From Phialocephala subalpina (lineage: Eukaryota; Ascomycota; Leotiomycetes; Helotiales; Mollisiaceae), in the NCBI GenBank assembly GCA_900073065.1, contig FJOG01000004.1, forward strand, positions 1,546,712 to 1,610,711: DNA of 64,000 nucleotides, written 5' to 3'. This document shows positions 1 to 11,594 of the stretch, piece by piece. The notes under the pieces are model-generated. The model was not told the DNA's origin, did not search any database, and was given only the letters and a program-made list of their open reading frames with translations. Every line of letters begins with the position of its first letter. The first letter of the stretch is position 1. A program made the position numbers and the translations under genes.

Positions 1-139
<139 letters not shown>

Positions 140-311
140 TATTATTAATATTTAATAAAAACGCGAAATAATTTTTTTTTATTAATATATATTTTAAAAC
201 GATAAAAAAAATTTAAGTTATATTTATACCAAAGTTTACTATTACTTTGTATTTATATTTGTGTTTTTTCTAGTATTAGAACCCGTTGTTTGACTACTAA
301 TTGCAAAACAA
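140..311. other. AT-rich non-coding stretch
   Basis: This is strongly AT-rich with several A and T runs, and sits between the microsatellite and the first gene. No open frame, RNA gene or repeat unit was recognised. It is probably the 3' flank of the minus-strand gene that ends at 312. Confidence 0.6.
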
Positions 312-1076
312 TCAATTGAATTCAAATATAGTCCGTTGTGCAGCAACTTTCGACTTCTTCTTATCTTTCTTAGAAGCCTTAGAAGAGAAGAAATTTTCTT
401 CTTTTGGTTCTTCCTTCAATTCTTCTGGCTCCTCTGGGGAAGGGGGAGGGGGAGATTCCATGTCATCTGAAGCGGAATCATCAGATGCCTCATCGGAGTC
501 GCTAGGGTCGTAGTCTGCGGAGTCGGACGTGTTCTCTGATTGAATCATGCTGTCATCCACACCTACTAATCATATGAGCGATAGTTCACAAATGGACAAG
601 CCAGGTACAATCTTACCAAGGATTCTGACGCCGACGAAGCGCTTGCAGGTCTCAATACCGTCCCTGTCAGCTTCCGAGATCTCAGACTGTTGGCCGTGCC
701 TTTCGTCCTGGTCGGTTCCAAGCCGGAGTTCGAGGGCCCTGGGGCATTCGAGGCTCGTACTCCCGAGCTCAACCTCGGTTACATTTGTAGCCTTGATATG
801 AGGACGTTTTGAATCTCCTTCGCGCTCGAAGTGATGCTTGCGTTTTCGGGATGGGTATTCTAAGGTGTCTAAGTCGTATTGTATTAACAACGTAGCAACC
901 TGCTCTGAGGACTGGCTATTCGAACAGGCATTTTGATCGTGGAGGTCGTCACCGTAACCAGCTAGAGGCCAGCTGTCGGGATTCGCTGGGTGTTGGGAAC
1001 CACTGCTCCGCTCGCTTCCATAGTCGTCTGCGACCTCGATATATATATGCTTTGACGGCAGACTTCCTTGCTCATA
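312..1076 (-). CDS. Hypothetical protein, lysine-rich C-terminus (5' end unresolved)
   Basis: I do not recognise this gene. One frame is open from about 1076 down to 617. It joins a second open frame (562-312) across a probable 54-bp intron, 616..563 (GTAAGA...GATTAG), which preserves the frame. The protein has a basic patch (KRKHH), then a Ser/Asp-rich acidic stretch, a Pro/Glu stretch, a lysine-rich segment and the end QRTIFEFN, which loosely resembles a PCNA-interacting (PIP) motif. No start codon is evident. An AG acceptor-like site at 1077 suggests more exons upstream, where imperfectly repeated blocks (about 1160-1250) encode repeated QYIA-like motifs on the same strand. It may be a nuclear protein or a remnant of a mobile-element gene. 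Composition and splicing support coding, but function is unknown. Confidence 0.45.
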
Positions 1077-2351
1077 CTATTATTAAGCAGCTAATGAGCT
1101 CTCGTCGTGATGCACTCCGGAGAGGCTCTCGTGCTAGTCAGCGGGGTCGTCATAGTCAAACTCTCCTTCGAGCGCGATATACTGAGAGACTAGAGGCGGA
1201 GGAACCCGCTCGTCACAGCCAAGCTCTTTTTGCGCGATATATTGAGATAGTAAAAAGGTCGAGGCTTATTTGCCGAGTGCGTTAGAATCGCAAAGTGTCG
1301 AGGCAGGAGGGGGGAGAGGCTTCGATCGTATCACTTTCCGAATTACGCTCACGATCGTATCACGAGTAATTGGGTAGTCTTCGAAATATCGGGTGGTTTC
1401 TTAGTTCCGCAGCCAGCTGACGAAGTACTTGAACAACTAATAAGTTATTAGAAGTGTTCGATCTGGGAAGAGAAGAGGTGATAATGCTAGACCTTGTCTG
1501 GGTCTGAATTGTTCAGGACATTTAGCTCCGAATCTTCATCTAGATCGAGAGACGCTATCTTATTAATTGTGAGATTGCATTCTTGTAACCGTTGCGCATC
1601 TGCCTACTCAAGGGCTGTGTGGTGGGTAACGGATAGTCCTGAACGACACATTGGCGGTGTTGGAAAAGGTCAAAATTCCTAACCAACAAGAACGGTTAAG
1701 AATTTGGTCCCTGCATCCTCTAGCGCTAAATTAATTGGTTCGGAAAACGTGCCCAGTTCCAACAATAGAGAAGCTTCAAAATCTCGCACTGCCCTAAGGT
1801 TACTAGCCTTACTTTCTCATGCTGGAGTAATTACGTCACCTGCTTGGCTGATACCGCATCATTTACCGTAGTCGCGGGCACCAGGGGTAGTTTCTTAGGT
1901 ACTCTTCACCTCAGATGATTTACAGTCGCTAACAAAATTGCCTTCCCCTCAAACTCACCATTTGAGATAAGCTGTCTTCGTTTAGCTGGCCAATGATATG
2001 GCAGCATTAATGAGCATCTATCGGCCATCATAATACGGGATCTCATCACGTAGTACTGATTATATCTCAGGTAATTCTCTCACAATTTCCTATTTTGAGA
2101 TCTCAAATAAGGAGTCTAAACAAGCGTAGCGTTATCGCGAGTACTCCCTCAGTCACGTGTGAATGTCTAACTCGTACATTGCTTAGTAATGCGTACCTCA
2201 TTGGCAAGATAAGCGCGAGCCTCATCATTGAAAGTGGTCGCGCTGCCTAACTCGCAAGAAGCTTTCCTCTTCATTCACCAACTATTCCGCGTCGGCCGAC
2301 AGCTGCATCTGCTCTCTCCAGTAGCCCATTGCACTGCATTGGTTTGGCATT
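1077..2351. other. Intergenic, no confident gene
   Basis: No ORF with family-like features was seen. Two imperfect copies of a roughly 20-bp block containing GCGCGATATA lie near 1170 and 1230, and TCGTATCAC motifs recur near 1325 and 1350. They could be upstream exons of the minus-strand gene or degraded repeats. The right end serves as the 5' region of the NLR gene. Confidence 0.5.
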
Positions 2352-5300
2352 ATGGCCGAAGCTCTGGCAGCAGTCGGCCTTGCCGCTAGCATTGTGCAGC
2401 TTGTTGGCGTCGGTGGTAGGATCCTCGGCCGCCTCAACGAGTTCCACTCCAAGTTGGACAGCATCCCCGAGTCTTTCAGACATATCAAATCTCAGTTGCC
2501 TCTACTGCTCGACACTTTGCAAGGGATGCAGGGTGCTATTGGTACAGGTCTGATAAGAAATGACACTGAAGAGGTACTTTTGCCTGTGGTGAACGGTTGC
2601 AGGGAACAGATCACCTTACTTGGCGAAGTCATTGATAAAATATTACCAACCTCAAACGACTCCTGGGCCAAGAAGAGTAAGAAGGCAATCTCAAGCCTTC
2701 TCCAGGACTCAAATGTCGAGAAAATAAGCTCCACTCTTGGGAATTACCTCCAGGTGCTAACCTTCTACCACGCCGCGGCACGGTCAACGCTCGACCCTTT
2801 AAGAGGTAAGTCATTTTCATCCTGTAACAACAAGGCATATATACTAACAACTTTCAGATGAAAAGCTGGTCAAGATTCGACAATGGCTATCAGCGCCTGA
2901 CCCGTCAACCAACTATCAGAAAGGACTCAGGCTACGGCAAGCAGACACTGGCCTGTGGTTTCTCGAGAGTGAACAGTATGCCAAGTGGAAGGCAAACCCT
3001 TCGTCATTCATCTGGCTGCACGGCATTCCGGGATGTGGTAAGACCATTTTAAGCTCTACCATTATTGAGAATGTTCTACAGCATTGCGCGAACGATCCTG
3101 GCAAAGCGGCGGCGTTTTTCTACTTCGACTTTAGTGAAACCTCAAAGCAAAATCCTGAGCCTATGGTTAAATCTCTCATCACCCAATTGTCCCAGAAATG
3201 CGTTCAGATACCTTGGCCACTGGACTCGCTATATAGTTCGTGCGGGAATGGTCTACGGCAGCCGTCATCTGACGCTCTTCTGGACGTTCTCCGGCAAATG
3301 TGTCAAGAGATTCCAGCAACCTATATTATACTCGACGCGCTCGACGAATGCATCGACCGAGATGAGCTGATGTCGACAATAGAGACATTGTCAGGGTGGA
3401 AGCTGGAGAGTTTGCACTTCCTCGTAACTAGTCGGAAGGAACGAGATATCCAAGAGACACTTGAAAATCTCATCGATAAATCCAACATTTTGCCGCTCCA
3501 AAGTCTAGTAATAGAAAAAGACATTCAACGATATGTGCGTCATAGGTTATCTCTCGATAATAAATTGAAGAAGTGGCGGAGAGATCCTGAGATTTCTAAT
3601 GAGATCGAGGTCGCATTGATAAATGGAGCCCATGGAATGTATGCTACAACTTTATCCACAACAAACAAGTAGAACTGACAGTCTCTAAAGGTTCCGATGG
3701 TGTGTATGCCAGCTTGACGCGCTGGCAAAGTGTGTCGACCGTAAAATGCTGCGGAAAGCTCTTCAAGGGTTGCCGCCAACTCTAGATGAGACATATGAAC
3801 GCATTCTTTGCGCTATCGAAGAAGTTCACTCGGAACGTGCCCTACGCATTCTGCACTGGTTGGCGTTTTCCTCGCGGCCACTTTCCCTAGAAGAGGTCGC
3901 TGAAGTGGTGGCCATTGACCCTTCTCGTCGTCCTATGTTCGATAAGGACGAAGTTCTTGAAGATCCTTTGGACGCTTTGAACATATGTTCTATTCTTATT
4001 ACGATCTCTGCTGATGCTGATGATGCTGATGATTCTGATGGTTCTAGTATACAAGAACCATGCGTATTGATCCTAGCGCACTACTCTGTCAAAGAATATC
4101 TCATCTCAGATCGCATCCGAAAAGGCTCGGCAAAACTATACAGTCTACAGGAGAGTGCCTCCAACATATTTATTGCAAGCTGCTGCATTGGATATCTTCT
4201 CGGATTTGACGATGCAGAATCCTTTGGCTACGAGACGATCAAAAATCACAGCCTGGCTTATTACGCAGCACAATACTGGATACCCCATGCTCAGCCGTAC
4301 TTGTCCGAAAGCGGCGCAACTCAAAGGCTTATCATCGAGTTCCTTTCGCTTAGAGATGGCGCGTATATCAACTGGATCCGAATACATGATCCGGATGCCC
4401 CGCATAACGGTACCGATGTTCAAAAGCAAACATGCAACGTCGCCTTGCCCTTATATTATGCTTCATTGACAGGCATGACGGAAATTGTCCATTGCCTCGT
4501 AGACACTATTGGCGCCGATGTCAACGCCCAAGGCGGAAAGTATCACAACGCTCTCATCGGGGCTTCGGCTAAGGGCCACACGCAGGTAGTCAAATTATTA
4601 CTCGATAAGGGTACTGATATTAACGCCCAAGGCGAAGAGTGGAATAAAGCACTCCAGACGGCTTCATATTATGGCCAGGAGCATGTAGTTAAATTATTAC
4701 TCGACCAGGGTACTGATGCTAACCTCCATGGGGGTGCTGCACTCCGGGCGGCTTCGACCGGAGGTCATGAGCAGGTAATCAAGCTATTACTCGACGCGGG
4801 TGCTAATGTTAACGTCCAAGACGAAGAGAACGGTAGCGTACTCCAGGACGCTTCGACTGAACAAATAGTCAAGCTATTACTCGACGCTGGTGCTAATGTT
4901 AACGCCCAAGGCGGAACGTGGGATAACGCTCTCCAAGCGGCTGCCTATTTGGGTCAGAAGCAAAGAGTTAAGCTGTTACTCGACGCGGGTGCTAATGTTA
5001 ACTTCCAAGCCGAAGGGAGGAGTAGCGTACTTCAGGCGGCTTCGACCAGAGGTTGTGAACAAATAGTCAAGCTATTACTCGACGCGGGTGCTAATGTTAA
5101 CGCCCAAGGGGGAGGATACCTTAGCGCAATCCAGGAGGCTTCGATCAGAGATTGTGAGCCAATAGTTAAGCTATTACTCGATAAAGGTGCTAATGTTAAT
5201 GCCCAATGCGGAGAGTTCGGTAGTGCACTCCAGTTCGCTTCGTTCCGGGGTTTTAAACAAACAGTTCAACCATTACTCGATAAGGGTGCTGATGTTAATA

Positions 5301-5995
5301 CCCCATACGGAACTTACGGTAGCGCACTCCAGGAGGCGTCATGTCATGGCCATGAGCAAATAGTCAAGTTGTTACTCGATAAGGGTGCTGATGTTAACAT
5401 CCAACATGGACAGGACGGTAGCGCACTCCAGCAGGCGTCATGTCATGGCCATGAGCAAATAGTCAAGTTATTACTTGATAATGGTGCTGATGTTAACATC
5501 CAATACGGACAGGACGGTAGCGCACTCCAGCAGGCTTTAAGCCACGGCCATGAGCAAGTAGTCAAGTTGTTACTCGATGCGGGTGCTGATGTCAATATCG
5601 GAGGAAAGGGCGGTAGTGCACTCCAGATAGCTTCACAGGATGGCCGTGAGCAAATAGTCAAGCTGTTACTTGACAAGAATGCCGAAGTTAACGCCCAACA
5701 CGGACAGTACGGCCGTACCGCACTCCAGGCAGCTTCAGGTGATGGTTATGAACAAATAGTTAAACTATTACTCGACAAGGGTGCTAATGTTGACCAAGAA
5801 GGGTATTACGGTAGCGCACTCCAGGAGGCTTCACATCATGGCCACGAGCAAATAGTCAAGTTGTTACTCGACGCGGGTGCTGATGTTAATGCCCCATACG
5901 GACATTACGGTAGCGCACTGCAGCGGGCTACATGTTTTGGCCATGAGCAAATAGCCAAGCTGTTACTCGACGCGGGCGCTGCTAATATCACGTAA
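2352..5995 (+). CDS. NLR-like STAND protein: SesA-type N-terminus, NACHT, ankyrin repeats
   Basis: This is a predicted cytosolic signal-transducing NTPase of the fungal NLR type, a family tied to heterokaryon incompatibility and non-self recognition. Three exons (2352-2805, 2858-3638, 3691-5995) with introns of 52 bp each give 1179 residues in one frame. Residues 1-130 match the SesA-like head found on fungal NACHT proteins (start MAEALAAVGLAASIVQ). The Walker A GIPGCGKT lies at about 207-214 and the Walker B-like IILDALDEC at about 308. Next comes a winged-helix-like region (LHWLAFSSRPLSLEEVAEVV). From about residue 661 there are 16 ankyrin repeats built on (I/V)VKLLLD-(K/A)GA(D/N)VN, several nearly identical. 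One repeat is shortened near 4850-4870, where its first helix is largely missing. The first intron has a good branch site (ATACTAAC). The gene looks intact; its ligand and effector partner are unknown. Confidence 0.9.
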
Positions 5996-6060
5996 AAGGT
6001 GGAAATTGTGGTAGCACACTACTCGCGGCTTCGGAAAAGGTCATTCCCGGACATTCTTAG
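5996..6060 (+). pseudogene. Decayed 17th ankyrin repeat after the NLR stop
   Basis: Just past the TAA stop the DNA still resembles the start of another repeat (GGTGGAAATTGTGGTAGCAC, then CTCGCGGCTTCG). It is out of frame with the coding region by about one base. A one-base loss apparently created the stop and ended the array here. Confidence 0.6.
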
Positions 6061-6074
6061 GTAGCAGACCATCT

Positions 6075-7018
6075 TTGCTAAGTGCTACTATCCACACGCC
6101 CAAACCAACTAGAAGAATCAGGAAGTCCGATGGTGCCTCTGTAATAGTTCATTGTTTTGTCTACTTGTATGTTTCACGCCTTCTATTGCTATTCGAGTTT
6201 ATAGACCCCTACGTTCGCTTGCATCCCCGCTGCATACATCCGCATGACTGGGTTATATGCGATGCGGGAAAACCTATTCCCCTCAAGTCCACATACAGGC
6301 AATGGGTTCCAGACTTCCAGTTCACTCATCTGGAAGACTCAAGGCTTGACCAGACTGTATGGGGCACTGATGATCCACGTCGTGTGTCCAGTACGAGCAC
6401 CGTGTTTTGCAACGACTGCGGATATTTTCAATCTAACAGCGTCTCTTGCAATGAATGTCGATGTTTCCCAGAATTGTACGGAGGCTGCAAAGCGCCAATT
6501 CCCGTGCAGGTCTTCCGCACACCTCTTGGAAAGAACAATGGACTCATCGCACGCTCTGTAAGCTTCCTCTTCTACATACTTTATTCCCAGAAAGTCTTAC
6601 TGACTGTTCTCCTTTAAGCAATTCCCTCGCGGCTCAGCAATTGGAGAGCTCGTTGGACTGATCACAAAGGGCATGGGTGGGACGGACGTTATGCAAAGCG
6701 GTAATAATGAAAGGGGATACCAAATTTATCAAGGCACAATGGGTTCGTCTTTTTCGCTCCCATGTTTCTGCCTCTGCTGACGTCTCATTTACAGGCAACT
6801 ACACCCGCTTCATTAATCATTCGTGCGCACCTAACAGCCAGTTCCAGAAATTCTTCTGGCTGGGCTCCGAGCGCATTATCTTAGTGTCTCGCGGAATCGA
6901 AGCTGGAGCGGAGATCACGGTTGATTACTCACATGAGTACTGGGAAGGACTGGACAAGGAATGCTTATGTGGAGAACCATGCTGTCGATATTTGAACAAG
7001 CAGGCATGGCCAACTTGA
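6075..7018 (+). CDS. SET-domain protein (putative lysine methyltransferase)
   Basis: This is a putative SAM-dependent protein-lysine methyltransferase. Exons 6075-6557, 6619-6742 and 6795-7018 join in frame to 276 residues (introns of 61 and 52 bp). A Cys-rich segment (CNDCGY...CNECRC...GGC) precedes the SET core. The core then shows LGKNNGLIARS, GELVGLI, RFINHSCAPN (the SAM-binding NHSC motif), GAEITVDYS and the post-SET cysteines CLCGEPCC. Only the first ATG of the open frame supports the start. The first 50 residues look hydrophobic and unlike the family, so a short 5' intron around 6165-6200 or a missing upstream exon is possible. It is small for a SUV39-type enzyme, and the substrate cannot be told from sequence. 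Confidence 0.8.
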
Positions 7019-7271
7019 GTTGCCGCTTATCACAACTTTCTTTTAGATAATGGAACATTCTATTTGCCAGGGTAAACGCTTGCGATGCTCATCAACGCAA
7101 AACAATATGTCCTCCTTGAGATATCAATCCTCTTTGCTGACTCTTCTGCCAAGTTCTCGCCCCAGATACAACTCATTCCGCGTCAAGGGAATCAACAAGC
7201 TCGCGACCACTTCAATTTAAAGTCTATGCTAAACACTATCGATCTCAACGACGGCTCAAACAACTGACCAC
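7019..7271. other. Convergent intergenic spacer
   Basis: Short spacer between the 3' ends of the SET gene and the Bor1-like pseudogene. No gene or RNA was seen. Confidence 0.5.
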
Positions 7272-9034
7272 CTAACGGTGATAACTTCCAGCCCTCTGTC
7301 TCAGAATACCCGACCTTCTCTCACTGAATCTACGCTCCAATCCATATTCGTCTGCTGTTGATGACTCGGGAAGCTTTGGGAGCCCGCCCAGGCTCGCCGG
7401 AACAACCTTGTTATTCGCCGTCGGGTCATCTGTGATTTCCAGCTCTTTCACAAGAAAGAACTTTGGCATCAGCTGCCAGCGGAACGGGATGAGAAGACAG
7501 ACAACCACAGGGAAGCCTAAATGATGAGACTTGGTCAGTGGATTTGCGAACATCGAATTTGTGGGTTAAGGAGAGAAAAATTGCTAGCGCGAAAAAGATA
7601 GGTAGGCATACCGATTGCTGCTATTATTTGTGAGATTGCGACTGGGAGGGCCACACCAATGATTTGACAGACAAGGTATAGCCATATTTTGCGTCGGCGA
7701 ATTTGGAGTAGTGGTTCGCCTTTCTGGATAAAGCGGCGCTCGCTTAAGAGAAAGATGAGTTTCTGCGTGATGCCGTTATTCTCGATGGAACCCCACTATA
7801 TTATTGGATGCATTATTAGAGAGAGAGATCCGAGGAAGAATGGGCAAGTACTTACCCCAACAACAAAGAAGACTCCGCTGAAGATTGCTCGTGGCATTGT
7901 ATGTAGGACAATCAAGAGAGGTCCGGTCATGGTCCCGATTATACCTAGACCCATGAGGAAATGCGAGATGCGCTGCTCGACTACTTTCGATGCTCTGACT
8001 ATGGGGCGGCGGATTTCGTTGCCCTCGCCTTCTTCGGTAGCGATTACCTGTAGGTCGGTCTCGTATACTGTGAGAGAGTCGGTGTGCACAGGCGCCTCGG
8101 AACCATATCATTAGCAAGAAGTGCTATAAGGTGAACGGATAGAAAGTGATCGCTTAACTTACTTGTGGAACGAGACCATTTGGCAGGGGGATCCCAATAA
8201 TTCCTGCAATAAATGTTGTGCATCTAAGGAGGAAGAAGTCTTAGTGGAACTTGCCAGGCTTTTTGAGCGGATACTGCTTAGCTTGTGCAGTTAAGCTACT
8301 AACATTCTAATCCACGAGTTAGTCTTGTGAGGAGAACATCTAAGGGATGAATACTCACGTGGTCATAATAGAAGAGGAGCATCACCAAGAAACCGAAAGG
8401 CATGGCGACAAATATCCATTTCGCATTGAGAGTCCAAAAATTGATCAGCCAACCCCGAGGCTGTGTTGGATAGAATGCACGGCTGATGGGTAGTGTGCTG
8501 ATATTTGCTCTTTTCAACGTCCCTGGAATATGAGCAAAGCCGACCCAGAAAAGGGTGCTGATCTAGAGGGATTCTAAGCAAATAACTCAACTCTTCTGAG
8601 ACAAAGGGACTTCGGTCCAAGACTTACAGGATATGCGTAATCGGCAAGAAGTCCTCGAGCCCACGGCTTTGCGAGCACCCCGCTGCCGATTTTCTCCAAG
8701 GTGTATACTGTGCCAAAATAGAGAATCGCAATAACGCAACTCAAATACCCATCGACACTCCCGTAAGAATCGAACAAACTGACCAGTTCTTCAACTCCTT
8801 TGACTGTGCTGAGGTCAATGCTGATCTCTATAACTACGAAAAGGGACACTTACTCATATAAATAATACCAACATACATGCCGGAGGTTTCGCTAGAGAAA
8901 TCTGTAACATATCGCATGTAGTCACAGAGATTCCGGATGGCAACCAACCAATGCCAAATGGCCGCTACCGTATATATGACGGCGCTGTGCTGCTTAGGTA
9001 CTGGAAGATCCACGGTTCCGTACGAGGATATCAC
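7272..9034 (-). pseudogene. Bor1-like borate/anion transporter, 5'-truncated pseudogene
   Basis: This is the C-terminal two thirds of an SLC4/Bor1-type membrane anion exchanger. Recognisable blocks in order on the minus strand are CDYMRYVTDFSSET, GTVYTLEKIGS, RGLLADYAY, FYPTQPRGWLINFW, CTTFIAGIIGIPLPNGLVPQ, GLGIIGTMTGPLLIVLHTMP and VKELEITDDPTANN. They are separated by several plausible introns. Two lesions mark it as dead. The N-terminal transmembrane half is absent; the frame runs out near 9034 beside an unrelated truncated gene. In addition, a TAA stop (plus 8241-8243) replaces the conserved Trp of the FHWDFF block. The C-terminal exons remain otherwise open, so decay is fairly recent. Confidence 0.85.
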
Positions 9035-9071
9035 ACCGCTATAAAGACAAATGTTCCCGAATATAACTTAA

Positions 9072-9476
9072 TCATGGATCTGACGAGAAAATGAGGATTG
9101 TAGGAACGGCGCTTGCTTCTTGATGGATTTGGCGATTCGTGAGGAGGAAAGACACGGGGAAGGACGGTCTTGGAAAGATCTGGCAGTTGCGAGATAGGTC
9201 TTTCTCTGGGTGATTGAGGGCGGTGGGATATATTGGGATGCTGGCGCGGAATAGCATGCGGTAGATTTTGCGCCGTGCTTCTGGTGGGAGGCTGAGGAAT
9301 GGGAAGGAGAAGCCTGAAGGGAAGGGTATAGGTGGGGCGATGTCGGATTCGGACTCGGTGGGAAGCAGAGGGGACCAGGGTGGTGTTGCTTCAGTTTGGC
9401 GTCCCATTTTGATCGCGACCTTACTTTGAAGCGTTCGAATTGGCAATAGCCCGGACAACATACCCTGCAATGTCAT
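9072..9476 (-). pseudogene. Truncated 2EXR/F-box-like protein fragment
   Basis: The stretch FPFLSLPPEARRKIYRMLF followed by LLTNRQIHQEASAV is typical of the N-terminal 2EXR (F-box-like) domain of large fungal families of unknown function. The frame stops about 20 codons later, where a full protein would continue for 150 residues or more. It ends within 40 bp of the broken 5' edge of the Bor1-like pseudogene, so both were probably cut by one rearrangement. The start is uncertain: the ATG at 9476 or the later MGRQ. Confidence 0.6.
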
Positions 9477-10276
9477 TTTGTCTCGAGAATAAGCTTCAGT
9501 TCTGGAGGTTTTGTAGGTGATTGTGTGATCTTTGATTCCGAGTTGCGATTTCTCTATTCCCGCATTCTATGCTCAAAGGCAGAATTCCCAATGCGCCCTA
9601 GCAATGCAACGCCCCCAAGCCCAATTATAGTGTACAACGTCTATGTCTACCCATAATTCAAGGTCGACATCCATATATTATGGGAGACTGAATCCAAAGC
9701 CTGCCATGCAACTCTTGTACTTGTTGATTGTCGTGGCGCAATCCTTCTGGGGATCTTTCGAATTGCTGAACAGCATACATTCGTCCCGTGTAGCTTTCTC
9801 CTCCTTGCATACGCAGCATGGCTACCGATTATTAGGACAATTTTCTCCCCATAAATATGGCCATCATACCTTGACCTTCACGCAAGCTTCACCCTCGGCC
9901 TTGAGATCTTGGCCCATGTTTGCGGTAGCTAAAATGTGTGAGCAAGATGTGCAGGAAACTGGTGGAAAAACTGACACATTGGAGCTGATTTTGACGCCAT
10001 TGTATGATCAATGTTCGAGATTTGCAGGCTTTGATAATAAAACATGCAGATTCGAGGTTTGACGGAGCTTGGTAGATTGGTAATTGGAAATCAGAGCATC
10101 TTTAAATCCGGAACCGGAACAACCCTTCGGCACGCCAAGCCACGCTTTCTTTACTTAGCCCCAGGGCGGTATGGCGGGGCAATAACACTCGTACACAACA
10201 AAGAAATTATTTGAACGCGGCTGTAAATATTATCCACTGAACGAACAATTTCCTTTCTGGATCACAACTTGCAAAT
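9477..10276. other. Intergenic with one weak ORF; 5' flank of RanGAP
   Basis: A 139-codon plus-strand ORF lies at 9643-10062. It has a hydrophobic stretch (LLYLLIVVAQSFWGSFELL) but no recognisable family and no introns, so I do not call it a gene. The remainder is the upstream region of the RanGAP gene. Confidence 0.45.
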
Positions 10277-11594
10277 ATGGCGCCGAGCACGAAAATCTTC
10301 TCACTGGAGGGGAAGGGTCTGAAGCTTGATTCTGCTGCAGATGTTGAGGCTCATATCAAGCCTTTGATCGATTCGCAGGATGTGGAGGAGATCCGACTGC
10401 TGGGTAACACTTTGGGTGTTGAAGCCTGCAAGAGACTAGGCGAAGTACTCGAGACGAAGAAGACCCTGCAGGTAAAGTCTCACATTCCTAGACTGAGGCA
10501 TCTCTGCATATAACCTTCACACTGACATTTCCAAGAGTGCGAACCTAGCGGACATATTCACAGGCCGTCTGCTGAACGAAATCCCCCAAGCTCTCTCATC
10601 CCTGCTCACTGCCCTCCTAAAGCTACCGAACCTCCATACCATCAACTTGAACGATAATGCTTTTGGCTTAAACACCCAAGCTCCGCTCGTCGCATTCATT
10701 TCCTCACATGTACCTCTCCAACACCTTATCCTCAACAACAACGGTCTTGGTCCTCATGCCGGAATATTGATCGCAGATGCACTTACTGCCCTTCATGGCA
10801 AGAAGGAGGAGGCCCGGAAAGCAGGAAAGGAAGCTCCCAACCTTGAGACTGTCATCTGTGGTCGCAATCGACTTGAGAATGGCAGTATGACGGCCTGGGC
10901 AAAGGCGTATAGTTTGCACACTAGCATCAAGGAAGTGAAGATGGTACAGAATGGTATCCGACAAGAGGGCATCTCACTTCTTTTGACGGACGGTCTGCGG
11001 CACGCGCGGGGTATCAAGGTACTGGATTTGCAGGACAACACTTTCACAATCAAGGGTGCTAAGGCTCTTGCGACCGTTGCACCTGGCTGGACTGAGATCC
11101 AAGAGCTCGGTGTCGGAGATTCTCTCTTGAGCGCCAAGGGTGGTGTTCTCGTTGCAAACTCGTTGGGCAAAGGACAGAACAAGAAGCTCGAGATTCTGAG
11201 ACTGCAGTACAACGATATCACTGCCAAGGGTCTGGAAGCATTTGCAAAGGCAGCTAAGGACGCCTTGCCAGCGCTGAAGAAGATCGAGCTCAACGGCAAC
11301 AAGTTCTCTGAGGAAGACCAATACATCATGGTGCTTAGAGAGCTCTTGGACGAGCGCAAGGAGAAGCTAGCTGGAGATGTCATTATGGAGGATGATTGGG
11401 GCTTGGACAGTCTCAGCGATCTCGAGGATGACAGCGATGAAGAAGAGGAAGAGGAAGAAGAGGAAGAAGAGGCCGAGGAGTTGAGAGAGAAGCTCATTGA
11501 AGAAGCAGAGGAAGCCCAGGAGGAGCCTACCGTGCAGGTGCAAGACAAGGATGTTGATGATCTTGCTTCTAAGCTTGGTAAGACCGAGATCTAA
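10277..11594 (+). CDS. RNA1: Ran GTPase-activating protein (RanGAP, Rna1)
   Basis: Stimulates GTP hydrolysis by Ran at the cytoplasmic face of nuclear pores and so sets the direction of nuclear transport. Two exons (10277-10471 and 10536-11594, intron 64 bp) give 417 residues, close to yeast Rna1. Leucine-rich repeats of the RNase-inhibitor/RanGAP type run from about residue 30 to 330 (LKLPNLHTINLNDNAFG, LQHLILNNNGLGPHAG, VICGRNRLENGS, VLDLQDNTFTIKGA, EILRLQYNDITAKGL). They are followed by a highly acidic tail with an uninterrupted run of 12 Glu. The vertebrate SUMO-acceptor domain is absent, as expected in fungi. Confidence 0.95.

Noticed and set aside
10793..11548. 251-codon antisense ORF over RNA1
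   Set aside because: Ser-rich translation is the shadow of the Glu-rich acidic tail and LRRs on the plus strand.
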